A DNA stretch of 64,000 bases, taken from NCBI GenBank assembly GCA_017354895.1, contig CP071494.1:1364001-1428000 (forward strand). Reading direction: 5' to 3'. Source of the DNA: Podospora comata. Taxonomy: Eukaryota > Ascomycota > Sordariomycetes > Sordariales > Podosporaceae. The position numbers and the translations under genes are program-made. This document shows positions 11,994-24,083 of this stretch, piece after piece; the first letter of the stretch is position 1; every line of letters begins with the position of its first letter. The notes under the pieces are model-generated. The model ran no database searches. It was not told where the DNA came from and worked only from the letters and a program-made list of their open reading frames with translations.

Positions 11994-13548
11994 ATGTCCG
12001 TCTCCAAGGATGTCATCATGCCCTCGTCGGCTCCCGCTCCCCCTGTGAACGACAATGAGCTCCCCCTCCTTCTGAAGGGCTACAACGACATGCTCGTCCG
12101 CACCAACCATTGGACTCCCATCCCCTATGGTTGTGCCCCCCACAAACGCGATATCAAGTCCTACATCTCCAGCGGTGTCATCAACCTTGACAAGCCTTCC
12201 AACCCTTCCTCCCACGAGGTTGTCGCCTGGCTCAAGCGCATGCTTCGGTACGTCGTGTGTAAAATCGAGAAGAGAGATGGTTGGGAAAAGCGGCTGATGG
12301 AAAATATGTTGTAGCGTTGAGAAGACTGGTCACTCTGGTACCCTTGATCCCAAGGTCACTGGCTGCTTGAGTAAGTTGGAGAAAAAAGCCCTGTGCGATT
12401 GGATCGGTGGGGGGCAAAGTTACTAACATGGTGGGAAAACAGTTGTCTGCGTTGATCGCGCTACTCGTCTCGTCAAGGCCCAGCAGGGCGCTGGTAAGGA
12501 GTACGTTTGCGTGATCCGCCTCCACGACAAGGTCCCTGGTGGCGAGGCTGCCTTCGCTCAGGCCCTCGAGACCCTCACTGGTGCTCTTTTCCAGCGGCCC
12601 CCTCTTATTTCGGCCGTCAAGCGTCAGCTCCGTATCCGTACCATCCATGAGAGCAAGCTCATTGAGTTCGACAATGACCGCCACCTTGGTGTCTTCTGGG
12701 TGTCTTGCGAGGCCGGCACCTACATCCGTACTCTCTGCGTTCACCTTGGTCTTCTCCTCGGTGTTGGCGCTCACATGCAGGAGCTTCGCCGTGTCCGCTC
12801 CGGTGTCATGTCTGAGGACGATGGCAAGCTTGTGACGCTTCACGATGTTCTCGATGCCCAGTGGGCCTACGACAACGGCGGTGACGAAACCCTCCTTCGC
12901 AAGGTCATCCATCCCCTGGAGACTCTCTTGTGCACTTACAAGCGTCTCGTTGTTAAGGATACCGCTGTCAACGCCATCTGCTACGGTGCCAAGCTCACGT
13001 TGCCCGGCCTGTTGAGATACTCCAAGGACATTGATGTGCACGAGGAGGTTGTTCTCATCACCACCAAGGGCGAGGCTATTGCTATTGGTATTGCGCAGAT
13101 GAGCACTGTCGAGATGTCGACCTGCGACCACGGCGTCGTCGCCAAGGTCAAGCGTTGCATCATGGAGCGCGACCTTTACCCCCGCCGCTGGGGTCTCGGC
13201 CCTACTGCCATTGAGAAGAAGAAGTTGAAGTCCGATGGCAAGCTTGACAAGTATGGCCGCGCCAATGAGAACACCCCCGCCGCCTGGAAGGCCAGCTACC
13301 AGGATTACTCTGAGTCCCAGCAGGGCGCTGAGGCTGCCGCCCAGGAGGCTGCTGCCCCTCCCACCCCTGTCAAGGCTGCTGAGCCCGCTGCCGCTCCCGC
13401 CGCTTCCTCTCCTGTTAGGGAGGAGAAGGAAAAGAAGCGCAAGAGCAAGCACGAGGGCGAGACCGCCGAGGAGAAGGCGGAGCGCAAGAAGGCCAAGAAG
13501 GAAAAGAAGGAGAAGAAGTCCAAGAAGGATGCTGAGGATAGCGAGTAA
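11994..13548 (+). CDS. CBF5: H/ACA ribonucleoprotein pseudouridine synthase Cbf5 (dyskerin)
   Basis: Catalytic subunit of H/ACA snoRNPs, which convert uridine to pseudouridine in rRNA and act in rRNA processing in the nucleolus. Exons 11994-12247, 12315-12370 and 12443-13548 encode 471 residues, close to yeast Cbf5. The N-terminal dyskerin segment includes [20 protein letters not shown]. The TruB-type motif [12 protein letters not shown] carries the catalytic Asp96. The thumb region [15 protein letters not shown] and the LRRVRSG motif follow, then a PUA domain near residues 275-350. The tail is rich in Lys and Glu (KKxK repeats), as in other eukaryotic orthologues. Intron 2 has a textbook TACTAAC branch site at 12421. 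The abundant C-ending codons in the body suggest a strongly expressed gene. Confidence 0.97.
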
Positions 13549-14041
13549 TGGATTTTTGAGATGCTCTGATCTTCTTTTTTTCTCCGTCGGTTTGCACACA
13601 CAACCTCTGGGCGTTTTTATTTGGGGGCTGGTCAAGGGAAAAATCGGAGGGCGTTTTGGGAGTTTTTGTCCTGTCTGATTATCATGGCATACAGCTTGTT
13701 GGGGTAGCACGTTATGCATTATACCTGGAGCTTTGCGAGTTTTGTGTCGGGGGTGGCGGTGGATGTCTATATAGCTGTATGTAGTAAGAATGGAGAGTTG
13801 TACGATATATTTTGGGTGTGATGGGAATGGTTGTGGCTTTGACATGAGTGATTGTTTGTGGTATCTTGACAGCATCTCCAACACCTTGAAGTTCTCAACT
13901 CCAAGCATAACCATGATTTTGTATGCTCGATGCTGAATATCTTCTTGGAGATTTGCAGCCGCATGATTTACGATTGTTGACTATGAATTGAGAATAGCTT
14001 CATATACTTTGAATGCGGTTTGACGGAACATCAAACAAACA
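13549..14041. other. CBF5 3' region and tRNA-Phe upstream region
   Basis: No gene seen. The end near the tRNA is AT-rich, which is usual upstream of tRNA genes with internal promoters. Confidence 0.6.
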
Positions 14042-14173
14042 GCGGGTTTAGCTCAGTTGGGAGAGCGTCAGACTGAAGTCAAAACTTCATTTTATCGGTT
14101 AAAATGATATCCCGAGAAATTGGGTATCAGAAAGACAATCTGAAGGTCGTGTGTTCGATCCACACAAACCGCA
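14042..14173 (+). tRNA. tRNA-Phe (GAA) with a 59-base intron
   Basis: Exons 14042-14078 and 14138-14173 give a 73-base tRNA. The A box (TTAGCTCAGTTGGGA) and B box (GTTCGATCC) are present. The anticodon stem TCAGA/TCTGA encloses the loop CTGAAGA with anticodon GAA. The intron sits after position 37, the canonical site, and its first bases allow CTTC to pair with the anticodon-loop GAAG; it also contains an internal hairpin (GATATCCC/GGGTATC). One acceptor-stem pair is a mismatch (G5 with A68). No CCA is encoded, as expected in a eukaryote. Confidence 0.95.
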
Positions 14174-15318
14174 CTGTTTTCCTTTTGGGCATTTTCACTT
14201 CCCAAGCCATGTTTAACTTTTTGTCTTTGGGAGGTCTTCAGTCTATATGTTGAGCTCTTTAGCTCAACATGTCAACTACTGGCTCGGCAACTCTTACCTG
14301 CCCGCTGGGATTCGGAAAGAGAGGTCGGGGTTTCATCACGGCATCACGCCGATGGGTCTTTTTGACTTTGGAGGCGTCACAATGCTCATGAGGCGTGAGC
14401 CGACCGAGCTGTGCAGTTGACGACGGGTGAGCTAGGTTGATTAGGGGGAGGGCAATGGTGTTGAGATCAGCACGAACTATGGGGTTGTTAGTGGGTTTTT
14501 GGTGTAAAGTCTGGATCATGGGGGGGAGGGGGAGTGGTATTCTTGAGCTTGAGGGAAAGGTCATGAAAGTACTATGCTTTCCAGGCTTACAGTGGCTTGA
14601 TGGCATTTTTTCCAGTGAAGCAGGATTTTCACTGAGCACTGAAGATCCTGCACAATCGATTGGGCGACTACGACACGACAGACGCTGCCTCATCTCAACC
14701 GTCCCCATCTGTGCGGTTGCCGAAGAGTACAGCTTCTCACTTTGGTAAGTTGCAGCTCCCTAGCGCGCATATACGCAATCACCAATACGATTTCGGACAG
14801 TAGATACAGTCCAGATTGGGCAAGCAAACAGAAGAAGAAAAATGGAAGTTCTTGTCCTTCTGAAAGGACTTTGATCTTATCAAGATACCTTACCTACTTT
14901 TCTGGCACCTGGCTTTTCTTGCTTTGACCTCCGATTCTGACAGACAACAATCACAACCCCTTTCCAGCCTCTTTTTTTTTTTTTCCTTTTTTTTCTTGAC
15001 ACAGGCATCAAGTGACAAAGACCCTCTGTGCGGCCGTGCAGATTTTTACGAGAGGATAGGGAGAGGGTTTTGTGATGATGTCAATCTTTTGAGAATTTCT
15101 CTCTTGTTTCTTGAGACTTTTGGATATTGTTTTCTTTCCTCGCTGTCGGCTTCTGACGATCTTGTCTGATTGCTAGGCCTCCTCTGTCGGGAGAGCTGAG
15201 AGACGGCTGCTCTACTTGAACTATAGCCAGCCATCAACCAGTTTGGGTCCGAACTCAACCCTTTTTCGCCACACACCTCTTTTATTAGGTTTCTAGAGGG
15301 TAAACAAACAAGAGCATC
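14174..15318. other. intergenic stretch between tRNA-Phe and the GH43 gene
   Basis: No supported gene. It contains a perfect 10-bp inverted repeat at 14247-14270 and a pyrimidine tract near 14970-14995. A 149-codon open frame on the minus strand (14259-14708) has no recognisable features and ends inside the inverted repeat. Confidence 0.5.
14247..14270. repeat. perfect hairpin, 10-bp stem and 4-base loop
   Basis: ATGTTGAGCT and AGCTCAACAT are exact reverse complements around the loop CTTT, 73 bases after the tRNA-Phe gene. It could form an RNA hairpin on either strand or serve as a protein-binding palindrome; nothing else identifies it. Confidence 0.85.
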
Positions 15319-16396
15319 ATGCTCCCCACGCTCGTTACCCTCCTCCTCCTCCTCCTCCTCCACCTCTCACATCTCCCCCTCGTCACCGCGACCGCATCCC
15401 CGTTATTAAACCGTGATTTTCCCGTAAGTTGAACCCCTTTCCCCTTAAACCCCCTGTTCTTCTATAGGTAGGTAGACCATCCTAACCCCCTCCTAGGACC
15501 CCTCCATCCTCCACGACTCCTCAGGAACCTACTACGCCTTCGCCACCTCCCTCCTCACCGGCCCCTCCCCAAAAAACATCCAAGTCGCCTCCGCCCCTTC
15601 CCCGTTGGGACCGTGGACCTACCTCGACATCGACCCCCTCCCCAACCCGGGCTCCTGGACCTCGGGCCCCGGCTCTTTGACCTGGGCCCCCTCGGTGGTC
15701 CGGCTATCAGACAACTCCTACGTGATGTACTACTCTGGCCAGCTCTCCGGCAACAACAGCGCATACCACTGCATCGGCGCCGCCAAGTCAACCTCCTCCG
15801 TCACAGGTCCGTACACACCCCTATCCCAGCCAATCGCTTGTCCCCTTTCCCAAGGCGGGGCGATCGACCCGGCCGGGTTCCTGGACCCCCTGACAGGGAA
15901 ACGGTATCTGGTCTACAAGGTTGATGGGAACTCCCTCGGGAATGGGGGTTCGTGTGGGAACAGTGTTGCTCCTCAGGTTCCGACCCCGATAGTACTGCAG
16001 CCGGTGGCGGATGATGGGATCACTTTCGTTGGGGAGAGGGTCACGATACTGGATCGGACGGAGGAGGATGGGCCGTTGGTGGAGGCGCCGGATTTGTGGT
16101 TTGACTGGGGGACGGGGACGTATGTGCTTTTTTATAGTAATCATTGTTGGAGCGAGGAGGGGTACTCGGTGAATTATGCCACGAGCGGGGAGGTAACGGG
16201 GGTGTACAAGAGGGCGAGTAAGGGGAGTTTGGTTGCTACGGGGGATGGGTTAGGGGTTGTCGCGCCGGGGGGCGCGAGCGCGGTGGGGAGGGTGGATGGG
16301 GACGGTGGGGGGAACAGGACGAGTATTGTTTTTCATGGGAACTGTGGGGAGGGGAGGTGTTTGTTCGGGGTTGATGTTAGTATTGGGCTTTCGTGA
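15319..16396 (+). CDS. secreted glycoside hydrolase, GH43-like
   Basis: Exons 15319-15423 and 15497-16396 encode 334 residues. A signal peptide with a poly-Leu core (encoded by a CTC run) ends near TATA. The mature protein opens with RDFPDPSILHD; the Asp of DPS is the expected catalytic base of family 43 five-bladed beta-propeller enzymes. Further motifs are YYAFATS, WAPSVV, AIDPAGFLD (transition-state Asp region) and LVEAPDLWF, whose Glu is the likely acid. The splice joins DFP to DPS, restoring the family motif, which fixes the model. Such enzymes cleave arabinan or xylan side chains in plant walls, but the exact substrate cannot be read from the sequence. It is extracellular by its signal. 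Confidence 0.88.
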
Positions 16397-18211
16397 GGGA
16401 TACAGGGATATGAGTTTGGGTATGAGGTAAGGAGAGATTTCATGATGGATATGAAAGCACATGGTTGGATGGTGGTTCGAGATGGGGACAGTGCTATAGT
16501 AAGCGAGGCGAAGAGATATGGCAGGATGGATATCAAAAGGCGTACATAGATGAATTAATGTGTAATACGATTTTCATACTTGAAGTCGCTTTCTTTGCCA
16601 TGCTGAAGAGCTTCTTCAAACAATCCATGCACGGCTCAACAAGTGGTAGCAGAGACGAAACGCACAACCCTCCAGATGGGACGAACCAGATCCGCAGACG
16701 AGATGGTCGTCTGGTCTCAAGATTGGGTCTCGAGATCTGTGGGTGGTGGCCTATAAAGTGGCCGATATAACGACCATGCCGCACCTCCATGGCCACATGG
16801 GGAGCCGCCCACCACCCTGGAAAGGGGAATCCGTTGTGATTGTGCTCTTTACGTGCGTCTTCAGTTACAAGTTGCAAGATGGTGGTTTTGAGACAAGTAA
16901 TGTTTTCGAAGACTTGGTAACGAAGCTTCAGGAATTGGCATCGTTGTGAGGCAACTCGAAGAAGACAAAGATAGAGGCTGTGGTGATGGAAATAGAAGCA
17001 GTACCAGAGCTGAGGAGCCCTCGGTTAGTCTGTGCTCTATAGGATCGTCGATGCCCCACGCTGGTACCACCATCCATCTCTTGACTGTCTTGGTTGCTGT
17101 GTCTGCGTCACGGGACGAGGTGGACGGGAAGATGGGAAAGAGTCTGTTTGAGGGCGGTAGCTGGATCCCTCGAGGTGAGATCCGAGCGCGAGACTCGCAG
17201 AAAAAGACAAGAGATCACAGTGACGGGAAGAGCGCTCGCAGCGGGTAAACGGCGCTGTAAAGCCACAGCAGGTGTGTGACCCTCCCAGTGTCGTGCAGGC
17301 GCAGTTGGTGCAAGAAGCGAATGAGCTTCGGGCACCGCCGGATGTTCGTTTGAGCTTCCAATCCCCCCATTCCAAAAGGGGATTAGCCCATGATCTTGGT
17401 GATCTCCAAGCGCCCGCCAAGACACCCTTTCCCAGATTTCTCACTCTGAACCTGAACCTCGCCGACACTCGGCATGGGCCTGGGCAGTGGGCGAAGCGCT
17501 GCGGCCGCAGATATTGACGATTCCAGAATGCCGGGTTTGGGTATTTTCCGATATGTCTTGAAGACCATCACCGTCACGGTCACTCACCATCACTGTCACC
17601 ATCACCGGCACGCTGCAGGGCTGGATTGACGAGCCAAGTGCTGGGAAGAGAGGAACACCGACGATGGAAACCATCTCCTTCTGTCAACACACCACCACAC
17701 ACCACTTCTCCTCCATCAGCAGAGCAACGACACAACGGTTTTGGGTTGATGATGGTTTCTAAGAATTGACTGCAGCATGCACATCTCCATTGGCCAATCC
17801 GTCCGAGAGCGTTGCTGCCGACCAGACGAGCTCAGGTACGGTCCATCTGCCGACTGTCAGCCCTGATTGGACTGGCTGGCATGGGGACCTGGCCGGGGGT
17901 TCACCAGCGGCACATTAACAAGACTATCAACTCCCATCACACCCTCAATGCAGGTTGCACACCATCTGAATGCCTCCCCACTTGCCTGTTCTGGCCCCCG
18001 TCACGTCCACATTCCCCTTGACGGCGGCTCCAGAATCGATACTTGTACTGGAGTGAATCCACCTCCTTCATGTTCTTGGGTTCTTGTTGCCACTCTCGCT
18101 CGCTTGGTCCATCGACAACCACCCTTCTTTCTTCTTCAGTCCGCCCTTTTCATCATATAGTTAATTTACCTAATTCTCCCAGGCTGGATCCTGGTTCTTT
18201 ACCGCTTTACA
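16397..18211. other. intergenic stretch, 1.8 kb
   Basis: No supported gene. Open frames are short and overlap one another. The segment 17565-17610 is a degenerate run of CAC/ATC/GTC-type triplets. The right end should hold the promoter of the membrane-protein gene at 18212. Confidence 0.5.
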
Positions 18212-19891
18212 ATGCTTCTCCTACCGGTTGTTCTCCTTATCCCACAGCTTGTGTCGGCCCTCCAAGTAACACCAAACTCGCCATGCGCCTCGAAATGCCT
18301 AGACTCAGACGACCTCGATGCCTCAGATCCCAATTCGTCACACACAAGAAATTCAGATGTTGTTTGCGAGGACAACAAGTTCTCATCGGCAAAGGGACAA
18401 AAGTGGCAGACATGCATGTCATGTCTAGAGACGAGCACCTTTTCGCAAGGGGGGGAGAGCGACACCATGTGGTTCTTGTGTTAGTTATCCCTGATTCTGT
18501 ATATGGAAGAGCGTTCTCACTAACAGTGTGTCCCAGATAACCTTCGATATGCTGCTGCATTCTGCGTTTTTGGGTATCCCAATGGGACAAGTATCGGGCT
18601 AGATGTTTGCACCACAACCAAGGCCTGTGGACCATTACGAGACGGCGTCGAACACGGTCTTCTCGACCAAAAGAACATGACGGCGTACTCATACTGCAAA
18701 GCCGGCGCAGGAGGTGCCAACGACCTTTCCCATTATGAAGGCTGCTTGTCTTGTGTTGCCCCCCATGGCTCGACAGACTACCTGACCAACTACTTCAAGG
18801 CGATGGAGGCCGGATGTGCCCAGCAACCGGCACCGGGTGTGCCTCTTGGCCTCAATGAGACTGTGTTCTCTAACAACCGAATCACCCTTGTCGATCCATC
18901 AGCACCCAAGGACGATGGCGACAGCGCGCCGGCCGTTGGCACAACCACCATCATTGGTATCGTGGCTGGAGCGGTGGTGTTGCTTCTAGTTGGCGGAGGA
19001 TTCGCTTTCGTCTGCCTTCGCAAGAGGAAGAACAAGACCAGACGTGCCAGCGCCGAAGCCGACTTCTACAGCAACTTTGGTGTCGGCGGTCATGGCCACC
19101 GTCCCAAGTCATCTATCTCCTTCCAATGCCAGACACACATGATGTCCCCTCGCTTCTGGCCCGGAGCGGAAGAGGGCATCTCCCCTGCCACCGAGCAGAG
19201 CCCAACGGACACCCAACTCCAGAGGTCATCTATCTACAAGCCCCCCATGGGCGGCATCGACGCCATCTCTTCCTACCCCACCAAAGAAAACCGTTACAGT
19301 GTGCAACAGAAACAACAAGACGATTCCATCGCCACCGCTCCCCACAAGATGGGCATGCCCCTCCACCAAATCACCACCACCCTTCCCCCCGCCTCTCCTC
19401 CCCAGGTGTACACGGCCTCCTCCGAAAAAGTCTACTACTCCCCCTCAGACTTCAAGTCCCCCCTGTCAGCCGACTCGGTCCGCAGCACCGCTGCTCTTTT
19501 ACCGGCTATCAAGCCCTACATCCCAGCTGAATACGGCGTCGTTGGTCAAGCGCAGCCCTACCCCCAACCTCAAGTTCCCAGCCCAGCTCCCACAGTCACA
19601 TCTTTTGGTCAAAGCCCGACGTCTGCCGTGTCAGCTCCAGGAACGGGAATGACGCCGCTGCTGAGGGGCAACCCTTGGTCCGCCGCTCTAGAGAAGCCCC
19701 AGCGTCCAGTTATCAATGTACTGCCGCCTCCGCCGCAGCAGAGGAAGGGGAGGGAGAGCGTGATGATGGTTGGGTTGGGAATTGATGCCGGGGCGGTGCC
19801 GCCCAAGAGGAAGGGGACGCCGACGCCGACGGGGAGTCCGGTGGAGAGTGTGGAGATCAAGACTGCTTTTAAGGCGCCGCCGAGGAGGTGA
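18212..19891 (+). CDS. single-pass membrane protein with a cysteine-rich ectodomain (paralogue B)
   Basis: Exons 18212-18479 and 18537-19891 encode 540 residues. The signal peptide MLLLPVVLLIPQLVSA leads into an ectodomain with the same cysteine order as the gene at 9400: SPCASKC, C, CMSC, C, C, KACGPL, C, CLSC, C. The sequence after the intron, YNLRYAAAFC, matches YNLRFAMDTC of paralogue A. The membrane segment (GIVAGAVVLLLVGGGFAFVC) is followed by RKRKNKTRR and a long Pro/Ser-rich cytosolic tail with several tyrosines. The intron has the same position and phase as intron 1 of paralogue A; intron 2 of A is absent here. A surface-sensor role is inference; no enzymatic domain is visible. Confidence 0.82.
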
Positions 19892-20864
19892 TTTTTTTCT
19901 TTTTTTTTTGTTCCCGAATATACCTATGAGCATACCATACCCTATTGCACCGCCAGGTGCTTTTCTTTGAATGTATTATTTATGGAATTAAGTGGATGGG
20001 TGGGGTGGTGTTTGTTAGCGAGCATGGGACATATGGAATAAGTAAGGTATTGGTGTTTTGGGCGTTTGTCTATTTGAGATGTACACATATCATATCACAT
20101 CATCTGCCTGTCCACCTACCTACAAAAGAGGAGAATATAACTTGTATATCACATCTTTCTCTGTTTCATTCTATCAATTTCCTCTTCTCGCTTCACTGTA
20201 GCATACCGTCAAAACCACAAATCTCGAAGATATCTACCGCAGTGGGAGAGGGGGGGACGGGGGGAGGACATGATAGTAAATAAGAGAGCAAAAAAATATG
20301 AGCAAAGTCTCCGGTTCTGGCTGGCCTGTAAACTCCTGCTTGCTACAACCACCACAACCCTGCTTTTTTTCACCACGCCCTTGTGACATTCATTCCATTT
20401 ACTGAGATGAAGCTACTTCGCTGGGGAAGTGGGAGTCGAGGGAGGTATATATTGGGTGGATGTTTGCTTATGAGTCGGTTAGGTAGATAGATGGTGGGTG
20501 GGTGGGTGTTTCGGTGATTGACTTTTTGTTTGTGTGGGCTGGGTTAGGCTGATAATAAGAGTAGGTAGAACTGTAGCATCGATGGCGCGATATACCACGT
20601 CGGATATTTTGTAGGTAGACAGACAGCCATTTCGGCATTGTCACGTCTTTCTTCACAGAGACCTGGTAATCATGTAAATCAGCGAAACTTTTTATTGAGC
20701 CTCGCTACCTGAGTAGGAAAATAGGACGGAACCATGGGTGAGACGTCTCATAAGAGTCCCCTAATACCCATCCGAAATCAGCTTCCTCCCCTTCTTCACC
20801 GTGTCAAATGAGGCGCATAACCATCCCAACTCCAGCTTGAAGACTCCTCCCCGACTCCCTTCCA
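19892..20864. other. intergenic stretch
   Basis: No supported gene. Contains a G-rich segment near 20241-20272 with several G runs, and short simple repeats (GGTG near 20494). Mostly the 3' region of the membrane-protein gene. Confidence 0.55.
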
Positions 20865-23504
20865 TCATTTTTGATGCCAGAAGTCCTCAAAGCAGACCCC
20901 CTTGATAGCCATGTTGATGATCCCCAGCGCCTTTTCCTCTTGTCTAAACACCATTTTCCTCCTGTTCCGAGACCATTTCCCTCCCACTTGAGACCCTTCC
21001 CCCCCTTTTGAATCCATGGAGGAGGAGATGAAATGCCCTGAGAAACCAGATATCCCCCTTTTCACCACCAAACAAACACCGTTTTGTCTGATAACTCCCC
21101 ATCAGCCCGAATGATGTCGAGACCACCACCACTGAACTGGTTCCACTCTACCAGTGAACCGAGTGCTCTGAAGCAACGTACAGGTACTCGTCAGTGTCCG
21201 GCTTGATACCGTGGAAATGTCCAATGGTCTGAGAGTACTGCGCCAAAATCTTGTCAATCTCCCCCCTCAAGTAAGCCTCGTCCAGGTCAAACTCATTATC
21301 TCCCAAAATGAAGTCCTCAAATTCGAAGATCCACCAGCAACGCTTGAACTCCAATTGCGTCTCCGGATCTCTCCCACCGGTCGGCGGGCATAGGACCCCG
21401 CTCTTTCATGCACTCCTTGAAAGCATAGATGCTTGCCATACCAGCATCAAGAAACTCGAGGACTTCGGGAAACAGTCTCAGGGTCTTCTCCAGATGCATA
21501 ACACTCCGGCAGCCCCTTTCAATCTCCTGTAATGTCTTGCTGAGACAGACGAGCGGATAATGATCAGTGTCGGTAAGATAGGCTATAATGCGCGCCTTCA
21601 GCGCTGTGAAAGCCTGACTAGCCTTGACTTGTGTGGTGATGCTGGCTACGGCGTCTGCGAACTCCTTGTTCATCCAACCACTCTTTTGCCCCGACCTATT
21701 GATCGTCAGCAAGCCATCATGGTCAATGCAGAGATCCTCTATCGCGAAGGTCTTTTTGATGTGCTTATGGAGACCGATCTGTTGCAGGGAGCGAATAGAT
21801 CCATGCATGTTCAATGCCACCTGTGCAGCTGTGCACTTGCCGCCGCATCGACGTTGGCTGACGGGGGGGGCGCCTCGTTCAAATCTTCAAAAATCTTCAG
21901 CAACTTGGAACTATGTGCCAAAGAGCGAATGCTGTCCTGCCGTGACCCGGTTACTTTATTGAACAACCACATCCAGTCGGTGTTGGAATCGATATCAACC
22001 AAGTCGTCCAGCTGAGGGTTCATGATGGTCGACATCTCCTTGGGGTCGAAGATGATATTCGAGAGCCGAGAAATTCGCTGAAACATGGACAGGAAAGATA
22101 GTTGAAGGCGCAAGTAAGTGAGGTCGAGCCGTCTGAAGATAGCTCGAAGGCGTTCAGTGATTGATTGAAGGCCTCAAGTAACTGGTTGAAGGTATCAAGG
22201 GACTCCGTTCAGAAGGGGTAGAGAACGAAGTTGTTGGGTGGAAGAAGAAGAAATTCAAAATCCTCAAGCAGGAAAAGAAGGGGGCATTCATGCCTGTCCC
22301 TCCACCTCTCTGCCGAAGCTTCCCCCCTCTCAACAAGGCAAGAGCACCCTTCGGCAAACGTCACCAGAACACTCTCTAGAGGTCCTCATCTCTACCGTAG
22401 GCTTCCAATCTTGCGGTTCACCTGAACTTTGACCCCCAAGAGATCTCGATTAGCTACAAGAGCGCAGATAATCTAACAGATAAGATATTGGGTGACACTG
22501 TGTAGAGCAGAGATGACAATGGAATCTTCTGCTGTGGCTTGACCCACGACACGGAACTGGCCCGATTGATAGCTACAACCAGCCTCTCCAATCGCTATCT
22601 TCCACAGACACAAGCTCCAAACACAGCAGGGAGCCCTACTCTTCATTACCCCTTTCGAAATCAGCGCACAACCCATCCCCAAGCCTCATAGGAAGCCCTC
22701 TCTGCTATCAACCCTGCCATAACCGTCCGACTCCCCTAATTCCCCAACTCGAAGACAGAATGCCCAGATGCGCCCGTCATACCGGAGCATCCCACTGATC
22801 AGTGCAAAACGAAAACTCGCCATTCAAAGAAGCGAAGTGACCGATGTGAATGTGGTAGTTCCAGAGCGAACGATTCACCATTGCCAGCAGCCTCTCCGGA
22901 TCCTGCAGTAGCAACTCATCCCAGTCCTCTTCCGCGCGGCTCTCAATCTCGGCTGTCTGCTTTGAATCGTGTCCAATGGTCCATGGTCAGCGAACCTGGC
23001 CCCTCGAGCCCAAGCGTGACAGCAGAAACGATGGCTGCATCAGACTCGAGCTGCTTGAGCGCTTTCGCACACATATCCCAAGTATTGTGCAGCTGTTTGA
23101 GAGCCGGGAATTCCCTAGTCTCGCCTGAACGCTCGTACTAATTGACATCGTCAGCCAAACCCTTCGCACATTCGATATTATTGTCGAGGACCCCAAGATT
23201 CGCAATAGAGCTGTAACCGACCAAGAGTTTTCCGCAGCTCAAGGAACGCAGTGTGATGAGAGGACTTTGCTCTGAACTTCTGTGAAAGCCTCCTGGATGT
23301 TGGTGTTGACGTGTCTGGGAAAGCTCGACGGACCAGAGCGACTCAGGATCAAGATAAACGAGCCTCTCAGGTAAATTCCCTGACCGGCTCGTCCTCACGG
23401 CGTTGCTTGAGGGAAGATGAAGACGCAGTCGTGGTCTGGTTGTCCGAGGAGTTACCGGAGGTGGGTTGATCACTTAGAGACACGCCTTGAGCGGATCTAG
23501 CCAT
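20865..23504 (-). pseudogene. degraded protein-coding gene, family not recognised
   Basis: On the minus strand a series of protein-like open segments follow one another in changing frames. They include one starting MARSAQGVSLSDQPTSGNSS, then text such as LVGYSSIANLGVLDNNIECA, FPALKQLHNTWDMCAKALKQ, RLLAMVNRSLWNYHIHIGHF, DWMWLFNKVTGSRQDSIRSL, LEFLDAGMASIYAFKECMKE and EFEDFILGDNEFDLDEAYLR. The composition is that of a globular, alpha-helical, cytosolic protein. At least five interruptions separate the segments and they do not look like introns, so I read it as a decayed gene. Some junctions might still be real splice sites. It could instead be two adjacent decayed copies. I cannot name the family. 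Confidence 0.5.
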
Positions 23505-24083
23505 GACGAAGGCCCAATGACTTCCCAAGGGAGGAGAAGTGGTTGTTGAGAGGAAGAAGAACCAGAGGCCTGTAGCAAAGAAGAAGAGAGTACTTATACC
23601 TGACCCAGCCCTCTCAAGCAGGCAAGAGCAGGCAAAGAGCCACCTTCAACGCCCTACGTCAACCTCAACCTCCCCGAGATGCCTGATCTATCTGTAGGCA
23701 GCCAGATAGGTATCATACTGGAATCTCTCGCTGACCTCCTGTACGGCGTGATTGCACATACCTACAAGACGTGACATCTATCTGGCATGGCAGCACACAT
23801 CTCGCTCATGTCCGAGCTGTCAAGGTCGCCGCAAAACAAACCACACAGTAACCATATACAGCTTGATAAACCTCATAATAAGACTCGGTAGACATCACAC
23901 CCCAAAGGCGCCCTAGCCTTATATCCCTGGGCGGGTGGTCGTCTTATCATCCGACCATTTTCCCCCATCAATTTCAAAATGAAATCTCACAGGATCACCA
24001 TCGTGAACCAACATGTAAAACCAAAAATCCATGAAATTCTACTCGAGTTTCCACAAGACACCTGTCTGGAACACTAATGAAAA
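23505..24083. other. intergenic stretch
   Basis: No gene seen. It would hold the promoter of the decayed gene to its left and the 3' region of the coiled-coil gene to its right. Confidence 0.55.
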
